The notes below the pieces were generated by a model. That model saw only the letters and a program-made list of their open reading frames with translations. It was not told where the DNA came from and did not search any database. A stretch of 64,000 nucleotides of DNA from Picochlorum sp. 'celeri' (lineage: Eukaryota; Chlorophyta; Trebouxiophyceae). The position numbers and the translations under genes are program-made. The stretch is from the NCBI GenBank assembly GCA_010909725.1, contig JAACMV010000003.1:248001-312000 (forward strand). The letters run 5' to 3'. This document shows positions 1-11,500 of this stretch, one piece after another. How positions within the stretch are numbered: the stretch's first letter is position 1; each line of letters starts with the position of its first letter.

Positions 1-1783
1 TGGGGAGAAGGCAACAGTGGTGAACGAAGGAGGGCCACTCTTGTTTCATTTGGCTCAGGATCCTGATGTAGCGATTCGTGTTCTTGCGTACAGAGCGATT
101 AATTCTCTCGTACTTCGTTTTGAATCTGTATGGGACATCGATACCGATGTCATGGTGGGGCTTGCGAATGAGATGGACGCTGTTGCCCAGAGGATGAAGG
201 CTTCAAAGGAACATCATCAAGATGGTGACATAGAGCTCTTCAACGAGATTTGCGCGACTGTCGCCAACTTGTTCAACTGGAAGAAATTTCATGATGCTCT
301 TGATGAGTCAGTAGTCCACATATGTATGAAAAGTTGTGCGATGTGCTTGGATGTAGATGATGAACAGCTGCAATCATATGTTGTTGGGATGCTCAACATA
401 TTTCTGTCGTGTCGGGAGAGCTTGGTACAGTCATTCGATGTGGAAACCAGCGCATCTTCTATACTAGAGAAGATTGAAAACCATCCTAGGTTGGAAAGGA
501 ATGCGTTGAGATTCTTTTCCCACGCCATTCCTGGGATTACATCTCCAACAATCATCTCAGCATTGTTCACACATGCCCACAGCCGCTTGGTGCAGTGTGA
601 TGCATCCGGAGATACTGATCTGATTGTTGACACTTTAAACTTGATAGACAGTATCTTGGCGTTGCATGCGGATACATGCGAGTTTGATGAACAGTCGTAC
701 TCTGTACTGTGTTCATGTGCAGCCATGTCTAGGGAGAATGCGTCTCTTGTGGTTGCATTGAATATCCTTGCGAGACTTGCGAGCAATTGTTCTGAAGCTA
801 TTGTATACCTTTTTGATCATACAGATGTTTTGAAAGGCATGACGGAATTTTTGGATGACCTTGACGGCCCACAATTGTACGTGCATTCTTGTTGTGACCG
901 TGAGTGTGTGTCTGTGTGATGAGGATCTCCGTGAAAATACTACACCTGTTGCATGCAGACTTCCTGTACTTTATGTTGTCGTACACATCTGTAAGTACTC
1001 GGAAGAATACTGCAATGTGATGATTGATGAGCCATTCGAGTGCATTAGGCGCTTTGCTGTGGTGCTGGCGCATGGGTCCCAGGAGAATGTTCGGCAAGTG
1101 GCTGCATGGGGTTTGGGTGTAATTGGGTCACAAAATGCTCAATTTGCACAGCGCGTTGCAGAATCTGGTGGATTGTTAACCATCATTGCCGCGATGAGAG
1201 GCCAGCGCGATGAGAACTCGCCTATTTTTTCCACATGCCAGGACTCTGGGTGTGCAACAGTATCCAAGTTGGAGTATTTGGATGCACTCATTGCTCTTCT
1301 CGACCAGTGCGTATGAGTAGTATGATGTATTGGGTACAAAACAATATATATGATGAGTGTCATGTGCAATGCAGGGATATTTCAGAGGCAATACGTGTGG
1401 AATTATTCAAGCGCACAGCAGATATCTTGCAAGCGAATCCTTTCTACTGTGCAGACTTTGTCCAGGCTGGTGCACTCGAAACACTCATAGCTCAAGGTAC
1501 ATACATTTCCATACTATGCTTCCAGTGTGTTGTCCGTTGCATTCATCTTTGTTACATATTCTATTCTGTACATACAGGGGAGAAGAATCCTGCATTGCAC
1601 CATTCCATGATGAGCATTTGCCAGATGTATCCAAAAGAGCTTGTTAACAGATGTTCACCATCGTATATGAAGCAATTGGTTGATAAATTTAAAAGAGAAT
1701 CAATGAAATCAGTCGGTCCTACGTTGCCAGAAGAATCTGTTGACTGCATCACTGATGATGATGATGGCGGTGCATCTGTATAA
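1..1783 (+). CDS. Armadillo-repeat protein resembling SPAG6/PF16 (5' end missing)
   Basis: The gene is already open at base 2, so its 5' end lies outside the window. I place exons at 2-876, 959-1306, 1375-1496 and 1578-1783; each intron starts GTACGT, GTGCGT or GTACAT, ends CAG and restores the frame (82, 68 and 81 nt). The product is all-helical and repetitive. Its C-terminal 200 residues follow the SPAG6/PF16 pattern: an armadillo unit with AAWGLGVIG, then FVQAGALETL, then a closing YPKELVNRCSPSY segment equivalent to the end of SPAG6. SPAG6/PF16 stabilises the central-pair microtubules of motile axonemes, so a flagellum is implied. The first 300 residues match less clearly, and another armadillo/HEAT scaffold remains possible. 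Confidence 0.62.
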
Positions 1784-1938
1784 ACCAAGGCTTTCTGACC
1801 CATATTACAAGAATAATAGATGTTGTGTAAAAAACTATGCAAAATAATTATTGATCAAGCCAACCAGAATCCATGTTGATGCACAAGCACCACCATTGAC
1901 AATTTGATCGGCCATCTCATCACATAGCAGTCAACATC

Positions 1939-3497
1939 TTAGGCCTTGTGCTCGACGGACACAACCTTTCCAAGCATGACAGCGGTGTTTCCGTCAAGGA
2001 AAGCAATACGGGAGAGACCCTCGCAGGACTTGAAGGAGTCGACAACGAGTGGCTGGGTTGGCTCGAAGACGACCTCAGCCATCTCGTTGGCCTTGAGGGA
2101 GTGTGGGGACTCCATCTTCTTTCCTCCAGTCTCCTTTCCGACCTTCCAGTTAATTCCGACGATCTTGCAAGCAGAGCGTCCGCAGCGGACGAATCCAATT
2201 GGAGAGTATCCTGGCTTGGCCTCACCTGGGATATCGAGGGTCTGAATCTGGGCAGTGAAGTTCTTCACTGGCTTCAAACTGGTATCAGACTTGAGAACCA
2301 TAACATCTCCGGTACGTGGGAGGTTGTTCTTGTCAAGTCCCTTGATATTCATTCCGACATTGTCTCCTGGTCCAGCCTGCTCGACACGCTTGTGATGCAT
2401 CTCGACAGTGAAGACCTTTCCAACGCATGGGTTGGCAGAGGTATGGGTTGGCATGAAGACAACATCCTCTCCTGGCTTGATCACTCCCTGCTCGACACGT
2501 CCGGCAAGCACATCTCCAACTCCCTTAATCTTGTAAGCTCCAGAAATTGGAAGACGGAGTGGGGCATCAGTCTTACGCTCTGGCATCTGAACAAAGTTGT
2601 TCAAAGCCTGGAGGAGGGTATCAATGTGCTGCTTATCTCCCTTTGGATCCACAACATCAACTCCCTTCCACCAGTCCATGTTCTTGGACTTCTCGATGAG
2701 GTTATCTCCCATCCATCCAGAGATTGGAAGAATTGGCACAGAGTTCTTGACAAAGTCTGGCTTCCATCCAACCTTGGAAAGCATATGGGCCATCTCATCA
2801 CGGATCTCGTTGTAACGAGCCTCCTTGTATCCAGCAACATCAGAGTCCATCTTGTTCACACCAACAATGAGCTGCTTCACACCGAGAAGGTTGATAAGAC
2901 GGGCGTGCTGGCGGGTCTGTCCCTGAATCTCAGCAGCCTTGTGGTCTCCCTTCTGGATGGCGGTGGTGAAGTTACCATCAGCTGGAACCATAAGAAGGCA
3001 CACATCAGCCTGGGCAGCTCCAGAAATCATATTCTTAATGAAATCTCTGTGCCCTGGGGCATCAATGATGGTGTAATGCCAGTTATCAGTGTAGAACTCC
3101 TTGGTTGTGCAGGAGATGGTCACACCACGAGCACGCTCCTCCTTCTGTCTGTCCATATAGAAGGCGAAAGCGAAAGAAGACTTTCCGAGAGCGGCAGCCT
3201 CTTCCTTCAACTTCTCCAACTCACGCTCTGGGATACCCCCGAGCTCGAACAGAAGGCGGCCAGTGGTGGTCGATTTTCCAGAATCGACGTGTCCGCAGAT
3301 GACTGCATGGGTACACAAAATCCAGTCAGTATATATACCATGTGCATTAAATTCATAATTATAAAACATTATCATGCATGCATGCTACCGCCACAGGCGT
3401 CCAAGGACAGTTACGAAGGCCGCCTCTGATCTGTGCGCAGCCTCTGATGCCACCAAAACGTACCAATAGAAAGATGTGGTTTTCCGTCGGTTGCCAT
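1939..3497 (-). CDS. EFL: Elongation factor-like GTPase (EFL), translation elongation
   Basis: Two exons on the minus strand: 3464-3497 (34 nt, starting MATDGKPHLSI) and 1939-3302, joined across a 161-nt GTACGT...GCAG intron that restores the P-loop GHVDSGKST. The product carries G1 GHVDSGKS, G3 DAPGH and G4 NKMD and binds aminoacyl-tRNA for delivery to the ribosome. It is EFL, not EF-1alpha: the MATDGKPHL start, the PERELEKL and FAFYMDRQKEER region, the GWMGDNL segment, GKETGGKKM and the terminal DGNTAVMLGKVV all follow the EFL pattern. EFL replaces EF-1alpha in scattered lineages (many green algae, cryptophytes, haptophytes, chlorarachniophytes). The coding strand shows strong codon bias, and a long open frame on the opposite strand (1948-3429) is a by-product of it. 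Confidence 0.93.
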
Positions 3498-3669
3498 TTT
3501 AAATGTTTTTAGAGATAGTTAACAACACTGAGTTTATAACTAACAATATATGTTTTTAAGAGGGCTATTTGGGGTGTGGACATGAGAACTTGAGGGAGTC
3601 AGCCGCACATGCGCCCACAATGGTGGTCAAACTAATTCGGGAATTGGAATCCTATTCCGACTTTCTTCT

Positions 3670-4134
3670 TTACGACAGCGTGGACACGCCTGCGGCAATC
3701 AATCCACCAAGCACTGCAAGGTATGAAACGCCCTCTGCTGCACCCACGAGACCACTGGGTCCAGCCGGTAATCCACTCCCGGTCTGAACCTTTGTCTTGA
3801 GAGACCATGCGACAATCCCCACGCTTGCGAGGTATGAAATACCCTCTGCTGCACCCAATGCTCCACCTGGGCCAGGAGGAAGGCCACTTCCAGTCGTTGC
3901 CAAGGTGTACTCTGACCAGAAGACGATGGGTGATAAGGCAAGGCCTGCGACTGCAATTGCTACTGCAGGTGTAGATACTTCATCACCCCCGGTGCTACCG
4001 TTACCAGAGTAAAGACAGGTCCTTGTTCTTGTAGTAGTAGTACAGAGCCTTGGTCCTGTTCTGTGGGTGCCGATGGGGATGGATACCCTCTTTGAGCATC
4101 CAGCGAGCGATGTCTTCAGAGCAATCGAATTCAT
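3670..4134 (-). CDS. Small plastid-type membrane protein with a two-fold internal repeat
   Basis: A 154-residue protein. The first 50 residues are rich in Ser, Thr and Arg with almost no acidic residues, as in an organelle transit peptide. The rest contains two copies of one unit, TGSGLPPGPGGALGAAEGIS and TGSGLPAGPSGLVGAAEGVS, each followed by a hydrophobic helix, plus one further hydrophobic helix before the first copy. Repeated SGLPxGPxGLxGAxEG segments next to membrane helices occur in small thylakoid proteins of plants and algae; the RIQ/DUF1118 group is the family I would compare first, from memory only. A minus-strand TTTTAG just before the ATG could be a splice acceptor, so an additional upstream exon is possible. 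Confidence 0.55.
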   Translation of the reverse strand: MNSIALKTSLAGCSKRVSIPIGTHRTGPRLCTTTTRTRTCLYSGNGSTGGDEVSTPAVAIAVAGLALSPIVFWSEYTLATTGSGLPPGPGGALGAAEGISYLASVGIVAWSLKTKVQTGSGLPAGPSGLVGAAEGVSYLAVLGGLIAAGVSTLS

Positions 4135-4373
4135 TCTAAAATAATGTGTCAGTCTGCAGGGATACAGATCACGGGTGTTTTTTCAGCAAGATGATACAGC
4201 GATGGAAAACAAAACAAAAGTCTCAGGATGTCACGGCGAATCGTACTTTACTACTATTTCTAAAAGGATAATTGCAGATGAATTGGTATACAAAAAAAGA
4301 AAATGGAACACACACACAAAATTGTACGACTCTCAACACATACATACTATTCATTGTCATGAAAAGGACCTAA

Positions 4374-6164
4374 TCACTGCTCCACGATCCGATCAGAAAT
4401 AGATCTATCTCTAGAGACTGCAGTCATGGCTCGTATATCATCATCATATGATGCATCATGTCCGCGCGTGGTGATGAGGGGGCATTCTCCAGGCTGTACA
4501 GGGGCTGCCTGGATACCTCTTGCAAGCATTCTACAGTGTACTCTATCAATTCTGCTCTGTGCACTTTTGATATCAGTCAATGACTCTGGGGACCATAAAC
4601 GTTCTCCCACTGCAGCAGCGAGCGGCCATGTAGCAGTTATCGAATTCGTTGCATCAATATGCTCACCCCATGCAACAGCCTCTCCACCCAACACCATATC
4701 CTTTTGATCCAAACCTGCTTCAAAGTCTAATGGCTCGACAGACCAGTATTCTTTCCATGACTCTGTGCCTTTTGATGCGAGGTTGATGTACCATGGGGAG
4801 GACAGGATCGCTCGGTGGGTCTTGGTGATGCGTTTCAGAGCTTGGAGCCAATATGAGGCATCACTCTCTTTTGAAAGATCCTTGTTCCATGTCCACAGCT
4901 GCACTATCGTTGTTGGAGGCAGTATACTATTATTATTCATAGTGTCATGGTGTGAATCTGACATTAATCTATCGAATAGATCGCCCCATATAATGGGCAC
5001 CTTGCCCAATGTTGATGCAAATTCCATCAGTCTCTCCACATGGTAGGCGACAGCCCGAGGTGTATCAAACCCAGCCTCCTTCATTTTTGAGCTGTGCTTC
5101 CAGCACGCATCATCAATCTCGTCTCCTCCAAAATGAAGAGCTCGATCAGGGAAGATTCTTGCCACCTCTCGGAACAACCTCCACATGACATCATACGTTT
5201 CCTCCGCTGCAGGTGACATGGATGGATATCCTTTCTGATCTGATGCCTTTCCACAGGATATCATCATCTCTGGATGGCTTTTAGCAAATGATCCAGTATG
5301 CCCAGGAGAGTCAATCTCCACAATCACTCGGATACCCCTCTTGCGAGCATACCGAATAACATCCTCAATCTCATCCCCAGTGTACTGCATCGCAGGACCA
5401 AAAGCACCTGCTTCCGCCAGCTCTGGAACCTCTTCCGAGGCAAATGGAAACGACTCATCATCCGTCATGTGCCAATGTAACACATTCATCTTTGTCATCA
5501 CCATGGCATCCAAATGTGTCTTGAGCACATGAATGGGTAAAAAGTGCCTTGCTGTATCCACCATGAGTCCACGATGTCGAAATCGAGGCGAATCATAAAT
5601 CGCCGTCTCATTCAACACAATGACATTCTCAAACACATGCTCATCATGGTGGTGATGATGATGATGGTGGTGATGATGTCCCAACCTTTTCTTCCAAGAC
5701 ACCCGCTTCAACACATGACAGCTCTGTGCCAACGTCTCCAACGCTCGAACCGCTCCGTACACTGTTTGAGAATTAATCACAATCGTAGGAGAATCAACCC
5801 TCAACGAGTACGTCTCGCTCGTAAACATATCCAGCGTTTGATCATAGGTTTGAACATACACAACCACCTTGTCAATTCTATTCGCCCCATCCATCAGCTT
5901 TTCAGGCGCTGTAACATTCATTTCATATTCCATATGACTCCTTGGATCCAGTAAGATACTTTTATACCGATCGAATGCATCTTCAAGGATATCACTCGTC
6001 CACCCCATGGTTTCGAATGTAATTGGAGATTTCCGCCCGTCGTATCCCAGAAACACCAGGTCCCCAATAATCGTCTTGTCCATTGGATATGGCCATGGCT
6101 CACCACATACCCTAGTAATATAGAGAGAGGCGAGTAAACCGAATATTCGCAACAGTCTTTTCAT
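4374..6164 (-). CDS. Beta-N-acetylhexosaminidase, GH20 family, secretory/lysosomal
   Basis: A single-exon 596-residue protein. Residues 1-21 form a signal peptide (MKRLLRIFGLLASLY), pointing to lysosome, vacuole or secretion. The GH20 barrel carries RGLMVDTARHF (about 198-208), VLHWHMTDDESFPF (228-241), DSPGHTGSF (285-293) and the catalytic Asp-Glu pair in HFGGDEID (D348, E349), which cleaves terminal N-acetylhexosamine with the substrate N-acetyl group as nucleophile. The length agrees with eukaryotic HEXA/HEXB proteins. An odd run of 11 histidines at residues 163-173 lies in the linker between the N-terminal domain and the barrel. It is divergently transcribed from the E2F gene, with 436 bp between the starts. 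Confidence 0.93.
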   Translation of the reverse strand: MKRLLRIFGLLASLYITRVCGEPWPYPMDKTIIGDLVFLGYDGRKSPITFETMGWTSDILEDAFDRYKSILLDPRSHMEYEMNVTAPEKLMDGANRIDKVVVYVQTYDQTLDMFTSETYSLRVDSPTIVINSQTVYGAVRALETLAQSCHVLKRVSWKKRLGHHHHHHHHHHHDEHVFENVIVLNETAIYDSPRFRHRGLMVDTARHFLPIHVLKTHLDAMVMTKMNVLHWHMTDDESFPFASEEVPELAEAGAFGPAMQYTGDEIEDVIRYARKRGIRVIVEIDSPGHTGSFAKSHPEMMISCGKASDQKGYPSMSPAAEETYDVMWRLFREVARIFPDRALHFGGDEIDDACWKHSSKMKEAGFDTPRAVAYHVERLMEFASTLGKVPIIWGDLFDRLMSDSHHDTMNNNSILPPTTIVQLWTWNKDLSKESDASYWLQALKRITKTHRAILSSPWYINLASKGTESWKEYWSVEPLDFEAGLDQKDMVLGGEAVAWGEHIDATNSITATWPLAAAVGERLWSPESLTDIKSAQSRIDRVHCRMLARGIQAAPVQPGECPLITTRGHDASYDDDIRAMTAVSRDRSISDRIVEQ

Positions 6165-6600
6165 ACTTGTTGACTTTAGACTCTATGGAGTGCAATGACA
6201 ACAAGGTTCACGTTGGTGGCTCACCACTCATTCATGCATTTTTTTAAAATCCATCCTTGGATTCAATGTATATCGTGCACAGGAAGATTCGTATTTTTAC
6301 AGGAGAGAAGCAGCGCCTTTTCCTTTTTAAAAAAGAAAGAAAAGCATGCTTCTTTTTTCTTTCAACAACCATCAAAGCCTTACTTTGACCGGAGTGCATG
6401 ATCATCAATAGATTTCTAGATTTCTAGATAAAGCACGTCGGAAGCTGCGCAACGCTGCAACAAGGGTCAATCGTATGCCATCCTCCTTGGAGTCAACCAA
6501 AGAACAATATCTACTAGAGGATAGCCTATAGAAGAAACAATTACAACATGGGTTTGGCTTGGTAGTCGTTGAACCTCGCTGAACGCTTTCGACGTGGACC
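6165..6600. other. Divergent intergenic region (hexosaminidase / E2F)
   Basis: No open frame here resembles a gene. It must hold both promoters. It contains A- and T-rich runs at about 6318-6365 arranged as an imperfect inverted repeat around GCATGC, and a short tandem TTTCTAGA repeat near 6412-6428. I see no convincing TATA box or RNA gene. Confidence 0.5.
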
Positions 6601-7701
6601 ATGAAGAATCAGGAGGGAACCCAACATCATCAGGATATGGTAGAGATGGGTAATGGGCATGGTATAGTGGGGACTGGAGGTCGTGTTCGAAGGTCGAATA
6701 GGTCCAGTGCGAGTCAATACAAGCGCGTGGGTGGTACTGGTGGGTCATTGGCGGGTGAGGGGCCTCGAGGGAATCCTATGGGTCCGACGAGTCGATTCGA
6801 TTCGAGTTTGAAATTACTAACAAAGAAGTTTATTGAATTGATGAATTCGACGGATGGGAAGGGGTTGGACCTGAATGCGGCGGTTCAAGAGATGGGGGTG
6901 CAGAAGAGGAGGATTTACGATATTACAAATGTGCTCGAGGGGATTGGGATGCTGGTGAAATCGGGGCAGAGTGATATTCGGTATAGTGCTGATATAGGGG
7001 CATCGTATCATCCGAGTCCTGTGGATGGAGAGGGCGTTCCTGGTGGTGTGCAGAAGCGTGGCACGACAGTTCATGATGACTATATTGATGAAGGATCGTT
7101 GGCATATCAGATTGAATGTTTGACGGCCATGTCGGAGAAATTGCGTGTTCAAGAAGAGGGTTTGCAGGAGGCGATGAAAGAATTGGTGAGTCATGATGTG
7201 AATACGATGAGGTTGTATGTGACGGATGCGGATGTAAGTTTTCTGCCGACGGTGCATGCTGGGGATCAGATTTTGACGATATTAGCGCCTCATGGGACAT
7301 CGATTGAAGTAAATGATGGTGATGATAATAATAAGGTTGTGCACGTGTCGAGTGAGAAGGATGAGTTGGAGATTTACTCTATATCTGGGAGGCAAGCACA
7401 GGCTGGTGATGCATCACACGAGTTGCAACCAAGTCTGTCTCCGTTTATGAGGAATCCAGACTTGATTGGATGGAGTGGGGATGATATTCCGCTAATGCCT
7501 CCTTCTTCGAATGGAAAAGAGGGAGGTATCCACGCAGCGCAGTTTCTGTTGTCAGAGCAGAGTCCACCCCATCCAGGGGTACAGGCATCATCCCCTGAAA
7601 GATTGTTTGTTGATGATGAGATGGATGGGTTGGTCGACTTTGAGAAAGGGGATCGTAGCCATCACCAGGTGATTGACACCAGACACTCGCCTCGTGTGTA
7701 G
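6601..7701 (+). CDS. E2F-family transcription factor
   Basis: A 366-residue single-exon protein. Residues about 66-126 form one winged-helix E2F DNA-binding domain: SRFDSSLKLLTKKFIELM, then QKRRIYDITNVLEGIGMLVK. The ITNVLEGIG wording is E2F rather than DP, which has ALNVLMA. A leucine-rich coiled-coil/marked-box dimerisation region follows at about 165-255 (ending with ILAPHGTSIEV). The last 100 residues are acidic and Pro/Ser-rich, ending near DDEMDGLVDFEKGD, in the position of the transactivation/RB-binding tail. It would heterodimerise with a DP protein to drive S-phase genes. Having a single DNA-binding domain, it is a typical rather than an atypical (E2F7/8-like) member. Confidence 0.9.
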   Translation: MKNQEGTQHHQDMVEMGNGHGIVGTGGRVRRSNRSSASQYKRVGGTGGSLAGEGPRGNPMGPTSRFDSSLKLLTKKFIELMNSTDGKGLDLNAAVQEMGVQKRRIYDITNVLEGIGMLVKSGQSDIRYSADIGASYHPSPVDGEGVPGGVQKRGTTVHDDYIDEGSLAYQIECLTAMSEKLRVQEEGLQEAMKELVSHDVNTMRLYVTDADVSFLPTVHAGDQILTILAPHGTSIEVNDGDDNNKVVHVSSEKDELEIYSISGRQAQAGDASHELQPSLSPFMRNPDLIGWSGDDIPLMPPSSNGKEGGIHAAQFLLSEQSPPHPGVQASSPERLFVDDEMDGLVDFEKGDRSHHQVIDTRHSPRV

Positions 7702-7864
7702 TGGTAGGATGTGGGCTCTGTTGTGTTGTCAAGGTAGAGCCAGCAGACTAGAATGTAGAAGATTTTTCTTGTATTACCGTTTGAATACATGTATGAATAC
7801 AAATGAATAGACGAATACAAATGCTGCCATGTAACCATTGTTATTAATTAATAATACTTTTTCT

Positions 7865-8314
7865 TTAGGAACACCATGGCAGCGTGCATCGTGCATCGGA
7901 TGGTGGTCCACCAGCTAGCACCAAGATGACAACCAACAAGAATGCGGCTGATGCAATGCCTAGCTGAGAGAATGCCGTGCTGCTCCATACACCGAGGACT
8001 CTGTCCTCTTCTTTTCTAATGGCATCTAGAGGAGATGATGTTTTTCTACGTCTATCGAACCGAGGCGGCGGTGCTGTGCTCGTCTTCTTTTTCTGCTCTT
8101 GTCCTCCTGCCTCCGAGGTAGTATTTTTGAATTGAGACCATGCTGCATCCCAGTCTACCTTGTCTTCATCAGAAGAACTCTTAACAATATGAAATTTTCT
8201 ACCAGTGCAATATCGATGCTTTGTAAAGGTGCGTGGTGGGTTGGAGAAATTCCAAATGTGGGTCTTTGTTGTAGAAGAGATACCAGTCCTTGTCAGCGCC
8301 ATTGTGGAGCTCAT
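7865..8314 (-). CDS. Small plastid-targeted-like single-pass membrane protein, unknown function
   Basis: A 149-residue protein I do not recognise by family. The first 45 residues are Thr/Ser/Arg-rich and lack acidic residues, as in a transit peptide; an in-frame ATG four codons in (MALTRTG) is an alternative start. A short motif VDWDAAWSQFKN (about 53-64) is followed by a basic, Pro/Ser-rich linker. Near the C-terminus, DRVLGVWSSTAF leads into one hydrophobic helix (about 115-135, GIASAAFLLVVILVLAG) and a short tail ending CTLPWC. The layout (transit peptide, WxxxWxxFK-like motif, one anchor) is common among small thylakoid-membrane proteins, but this is inference. It converges on the E2F gene with 160 bp between the stops. 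Confidence 0.6.
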   Translation of the reverse strand: MSSTMALTRTGISSTTKTHIWNFSNPPRTFTKHRYCTGRKFHIVKSSSDEDKVDWDAAWSQFKNTTSEAGGQEQKKKTSTAPPPRFDRRRKTSSPLDAIRKEEDRVLGVWSSTAFSQLGIASAAFLLVVILVLAGGPPSDARCTLPWCS

Positions 8315-8580
8315 TCAACCATGAAATAAACAAAATTATTCTTGTACAAAATAGTAATATGTAAACGATGTTCAAAAGTGAGGCATAGGAGGGACCTGTC
8401 GTCATTGTTGTAGATCGTACGAACAGCGCGTGCGCTCCTAACTTTAACTTTGAAAGTAGCCCAGGCCTGGAATATTGGTGTGCAAATAGATCATGCATGG
8501 AGCTCGGATATATTCTAGGATACACATACACGCTGTGTTACAAATATATATATTGGTATGTTGATCGATTCATGGGTGAT

Positions 8581-11500
8581 TTATGAATCTTCATTGGAGG
8601 CACACCTGGAAGAAGAATTACATCGACCACTGGCACTGAGAAGATTTTGCAGAGTGTGTTTGAGCTCTGCATCCTGGTCGAGTTCTTGAATAGAAATATG
8701 CATTCTATATCGCCAGTAATGTTCAGGATTGGACGGAACATTGATTGTTTCCTCGTCGGGATCTCTCTGGGGAAGCACATGGGACATGGCAATAATGTCT
8801 TGAATGGAGAAGATGGCCAGAATGGATGGAGAGAAAAGGTGCTGTTTCACGACGCCTCTCACAATATCTGGGGTGCAGGTGGTTGGATTTTTATTGTGCA
8901 TTCCAAGAATAGTCTCGCAATACCGGGTTCTCCGGCCTGCATTCTCCTCAAACCATGCTCTGAAATTGGTGGTGTCATGCGATGATGGCGAGGCGACCGT
9001 CATGTATCCGTACTTGCCCGTGTTTCCAAACTCTGCCCCGTATTGCGATGGCATTCTCTGTATCCGAAGTCCAATGATACCCAAATCCTCCATGACGGGG
9101 TGCACACATGGTGGAATCATGCCCAAGTCTTCCCCACAGACAAGCATATCAGTTGCGTGCTGCATCATGGGTAGTGTCTTGTACGCTTGATGTCTCCACA
9201 TGGAATCTGATCGCGAGCCATAAAATGAGTCATCATGCATCTCTTTCAGTACATGCTTCCAATGTGGATCCTCTAGATGATCGTACGATGTTGTATGGGT
9301 AAGATTGAATCGTGGGAAAAAGTGATGATCTGGATTGTCATGGTCCCTGACAAGGCACACATTCTGGCACAGGGTTAGTAGAACGCTCCGCACGCGTTCA
9401 GTATCCACTGCCGTATGATCTGGTATGCCAGGCCTCGATCTCAGAGACCATATAGATATCTCTGACGCGTACTTTTCTTTGAATCTGTATCTGTTCCCGG
9501 GAGAGGGTTGGAAGAAACGCTCTTTCACCTCCTCCTCGAGTTCTTGGTCATCCAAGAGTTCATGGAGCAATGCATCAGTCACGTAGGGCTCGGCAAGACG
9601 ATCGATATCCCACAATCCTTGGATTTCCAGGTCTTCGCGAGAATAATGCAAGGACGGCCTAAACCTTCCGAGCAACCCCGACTTGGCATTGGCAGGTAAT
9701 TCCCAAATCCTAAAGAACCCCAGGATATGGTCAATACGATACGCTTGAAAGTACTGTGCCATGTGTGATAGCCTTCTTCGCCACCATGCATACCCATCCT
9801 TTGCCATGCACTCCCAATTGTACGTAGGAAATCCCCAATTTTGCCCTCCTGGATCAAAGTAGTCTGGTGGGGCACCTGTACTCGTGTGCATCCTGAACAA
9901 TGTTGGATGCATCCATGTGTCCACAGACCTTTTATCGACACCAATTGGCAAGTCGCCTTTCAACACAATACCCATTTCTCGCAATTTTTGAGAAGAATGT
10001 AAAAGTTGTATGTGCAATTTGAACTGAAGGTAACAGTAAAACTTGATTGTGCCATGCCATTCTTGCTCTGGAGACGCAAGATGATCAAGCATCTCTGGCG
10101 TCGGTTTTGAAAACTTTCCCCATTTCCAGTGCTCAGAGGTTTGAAACATATCTCTCAGAAAACAGAAAACTGCGTACGGTATTAACCACTGCGAATTCGA
10201 GCTCGCAAACTCCATGTATGCATCACTTGCCATATCTTCTTTGCCAAACTCTTCAAAAATCATTCTGGCCATTTTCATTTTGAAATCAACAGTTTCTTCA
10301 TAGTCCACATCCGCGTAGATTCCATTGGCGTCATCAGGATCACCACAGCAGGACACTGTGGAGGAGATTTCTGCACGGCCGCTGTCAATATCTGACAGCA
10401 AGGCAGAATATACCTCTGCATTCCTGTCCGCATATGGTGCTAGGAGGTCTGCCAGACTCAGGTACATTGGATGCAGTGCAAACACACACAGCGATGAATA
10501 TGGGTAGCTATCTCGCCAGTCTTTTCTGACTTGAGTATCACACACGGGCAACAGCTGCAGAAGAGAAAACCCACACGCCTTGCACCATGCTCCCATCGGC
10601 ACCAGATCGGTGAACTCACCACAACCAATACTATTTTCAGTTCTCAAGGAAAAAACAGGGACGGCAACACCAGCGCCCCTCCATCTGTCTTGTCGACGTA
10701 CAAACCCATCATACTGTGCAATGCTGCTCACAGATCCATCAGTCGCAGGAGACAGCACAATCAACCTGCTCTCTCCTGGCTCTAAAATTAAATCCCTCTC
10801 TGGCCTTCCAATCGCATATTTATATGTCACAGGAAACGCACTCACTGGAATCCACAATTCCTGTTCCCAGCACCCTTTACTACCCTGCTGATTCATCCAC
10901 ACAACCTGCTGCAACTGCCAATTCCCAAGGATTGCCGTTCCCCCCGTTATACAAATAGATTCACCTTGCATCAACTCTAAATCCATGGCGTGAAACCGCA
11001 CCAGCACACGGTCTCGCATGTGAATTGGTTTCTCAGGACCTCTCTGATTCTTCAGCAACAAGGTATCGGACTCTCTGGCGTGATCAGTCTGCAACACCAC
11101 ATTTGCAAACGCCGAAGACTTTAACACATTTGCATGGTGAGACGAGTCGACCCACACCGATGACACATACACGGACGACCCATCCACAGCCTCATCTTTC
11201 TTCAAACGAAGGGTATACTTGTTGCTTTCAAACTTGATCACTTCCTTCGTATGTTCATTCACCACAACAAATTGAAACACAATTTTATACGTATCTTCAT
11301 CTTCTTCCTCCAAAGCATCCACAGGAAACGGCACTGTGACCTCCCACAAAAGCTTGCTGTTCATCGCAGCACTCGAGCTGCTACTGCTACAACAACTACC
11401 TCCATCATGCACAGCACTCCCATCGCCGTCCGCACCCACCGCTCTGCACGTAGCAACTTTCGCTCTGCATGCAAACATGACATGATACATCCAAATCATC

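Noticed and set aside
1948..3429. A 493-codon open frame on the plus strand opposite the EFL gene
   Set aside because: The protein is a low-information by-product of codon bias on the true strand: no domain, and the minus strand encodes a textbook GTPase with a proper splice site.
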